Source: Candidatus Scalindua sediminis (GTDB taxonomy: Bacteria > Planctomycetota > Brocadiia > Brocadiales > Scalinduaceae). From it: 64,000 nt of DNA. Below the pieces are notes generated by a model that ran no database searches, was not told the DNA's origin, and was given only the letters and a program-made list of their open reading frames with translations. Position 1 is the stretch's first letter; each line of letters opens with the position of its first letter. This document shows positions 63,330 to 64,000 of this stretch, in pieces. The stretch lies in contig VSDH01000006.1 in the NCBI GenBank assembly GCA_008636105.1, forward strand, positions 55,338-119,337. Reading direction: 5' to 3'. The position numbers were made by a program, and so were the translations under genes.

Positions 63330-63731
63330 TTAATAACCTAGCTTCTCAAGTTCTGGGTAAAACTTTCCTTCCTCAAATGCTATCCTATCTGAAAGTGCAC
63401 TTTTTATACCACCGAAATCTTTTGCAAAATCATCACTGTCTACTGCACTAGCCGATGAGTATTTATCAAAAAACGGTAATAATGCTGTTTGGGCAACGCT
63501 GCCGAGTTCATCCATAAACGACTGTGCAGCCGACTTAAATGAGTCGGTAGCTTCTGACTTGCCCATCGCCTCCTTTATGACCTTGTTTTCTTCTTCAATA
63601 TGCGCTACTAGAGCCTCCTTTAAACTATTAAGTGTATCAGCTCTTTGTTGTCCACTCTCAGAATCAATCTGCCCTAATAAACCTGCTGCTGCTTGATGTG
63701 TTGCTTTAAAACCGTCTACAGTTGCTCCCAT
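63330..63731 (-). CDS. Hemerythrin-like domain protein
   Basis: This 133-residue helical protein matches the HHE cation-binding pattern loosely. THQAAAGLLGQI gives H11-type iron ligation, AHIEEENKVI near residue 43 gives H and E, and a carboxylate-rich region lies at FEEGKFYPELEKLG. Some histidines expected of oxygen-binding hemerythrin are missing, so the di-iron site may be incomplete. The start is firm, with AAAGGAGGAGG upstream. Relatives sense or store oxygen or nitric oxide. Confidence 0.65.
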   Translation of the reverse strand: MGATVDGFKATHQAAAGLLGQIDSESGQQRADTLNSLKEALVAHIEEENKVIKEAMGKSEATDSFKSAAQSFMDELGSVAQTALLPFFDKYSSASAVDSDDFAKDFGGIKSALSDRIAFEEGKFYPELEKLGY

Positions 63732-63900
63732 ATGATACCTCCTCCTTTCCTTTCTTTATATTAAATATTTACCCCGCTAAAATTTGTACAACTTTGGATA
63801 CATTAGAAATATAAAATACTTATTTTATGATGTAGAGAAAATTTTGTTGAAAAAGGCAGATTCTGTAAATAAAACTTAAATTATACTGTAAATTGCTGAT

Positions 63901-63973
63901 TTATCAATGGATAAATAATATTTTGTCAAGGCAAATAGAAAATGTCAGGTTTTTGGCAAATTAAAAATGTCAG
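63901..63973 (-). promoter_or_regulatory. Promoter with two operator-like direct repeats
   Basis: On the minus strand, TTGACA (63929-63924), 17 bases and TGATAA (63906-63901) form a promoter for the hemerythrin-like gene, with a leader of about 160 bases. Just upstream of the -35, a 19-base sequence occurs twice at a 25-base spacing (63930-63948 and 63955-63973, 17 of 19 identical, GGCAAATAGAAAATGTCAG on the plus strand). It looks like a binding site for an activator. The rest of 63732-63900 is empty. Confidence 0.5.
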
Positions 63974-64000
63974 TAAATTAGTCAAGTTTAGCATAAGTTA

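Overview
The window is an AT-rich bacterial chromosome segment with about 55 protein genes, four tRNA genes, and no rRNA, CRISPR array or intact transposase. The gene mix points to a Gram-negative-type bacterium of the Planctomycetota, most likely an anammox-like member of the Brocadiales. The reasons are several c-type cytochromes, a cytochrome bd-like membrane protein fused to c-haem domains, an NxrC-like haem domain, type IV pilus genes, a CheR/CheB hybrid-kinase island and GC-rich palindromes scattered through AT-rich DNA. This assignment is inference from gene content. No marker gene in the window proves it.

Layout. 1-4.7 kb holds a truncated membrane protein with an internal duplication, a CBS-domain protein, tRNA-Lys and tRNA-Arg, a MidA-type methyltransferase, a small secreted protein and a MITE-like element. 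4.7-10 kb holds a metallo-hydrolase and a minus-strand operon for an aminoethylphosphonate-type head group: split TPP decarboxylase, PhnW-like transaminase, cytidylyltransferase, and a nucleotidyltransferase/CDP-alcohol phosphotransferase fusion that appears to start at ATA. 10-20.6 kb holds NAD salvage (pncB, nadE), an HD-GYP response regulator, a cupin-AmrS-SAM hydrolase-bioA-bioD run and a polyprenyl diphosphate synthase. 20.6-29 kb holds tatA, four pilin-like genes, a HAMP-like membrane protein, PilC and two tandem PilB ATPases, with many palindromic repeats. 30-42 kb is mainly housekeeping: fabI, radC, a PHP protein, a 2-hydroxyacyl-CoA dehydratase subunit, an acyl-CoA synthetase, nth, two tRNA-Ser genes, a DUF151 nuclease, uppP, a CPBP protease, ubiX and sppA.

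42.6-50 kb is a signalling island: a 1389-residue hybrid kinase with three receiver domains, CheR, CheB, and a receiver/pseudo-DHp/receiver/GGDEF protein. 50.5-56.6 kb holds cysS, a rhodanese, a lipoprotein, an ArsC-type reductase, a GT2-like glycosyltransferase and a glycogen synthase broken by a one-base frameshift in a G run. 56.8-62.9 kb is the most distinctive block: a type-1 copper protein, a CydA-like protein carrying two c-haems, a monohaem cytochrome, and a dihaem cytochrome with an ethylbenzene-dehydrogenase/NxrC-type domain. Together they look like a cytochrome c- or copper-protein-linked terminal reductase related to the bd superfamily. The window ends with a hemerythrin-like protein preceded by tandem operator-like repeats.

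GC-rich palindromes recur in intergenic DNA and also inside three reading frames (bioA, the pilX-like gene and the hybrid kinase linker), which suggests an actively spreading repeat family.
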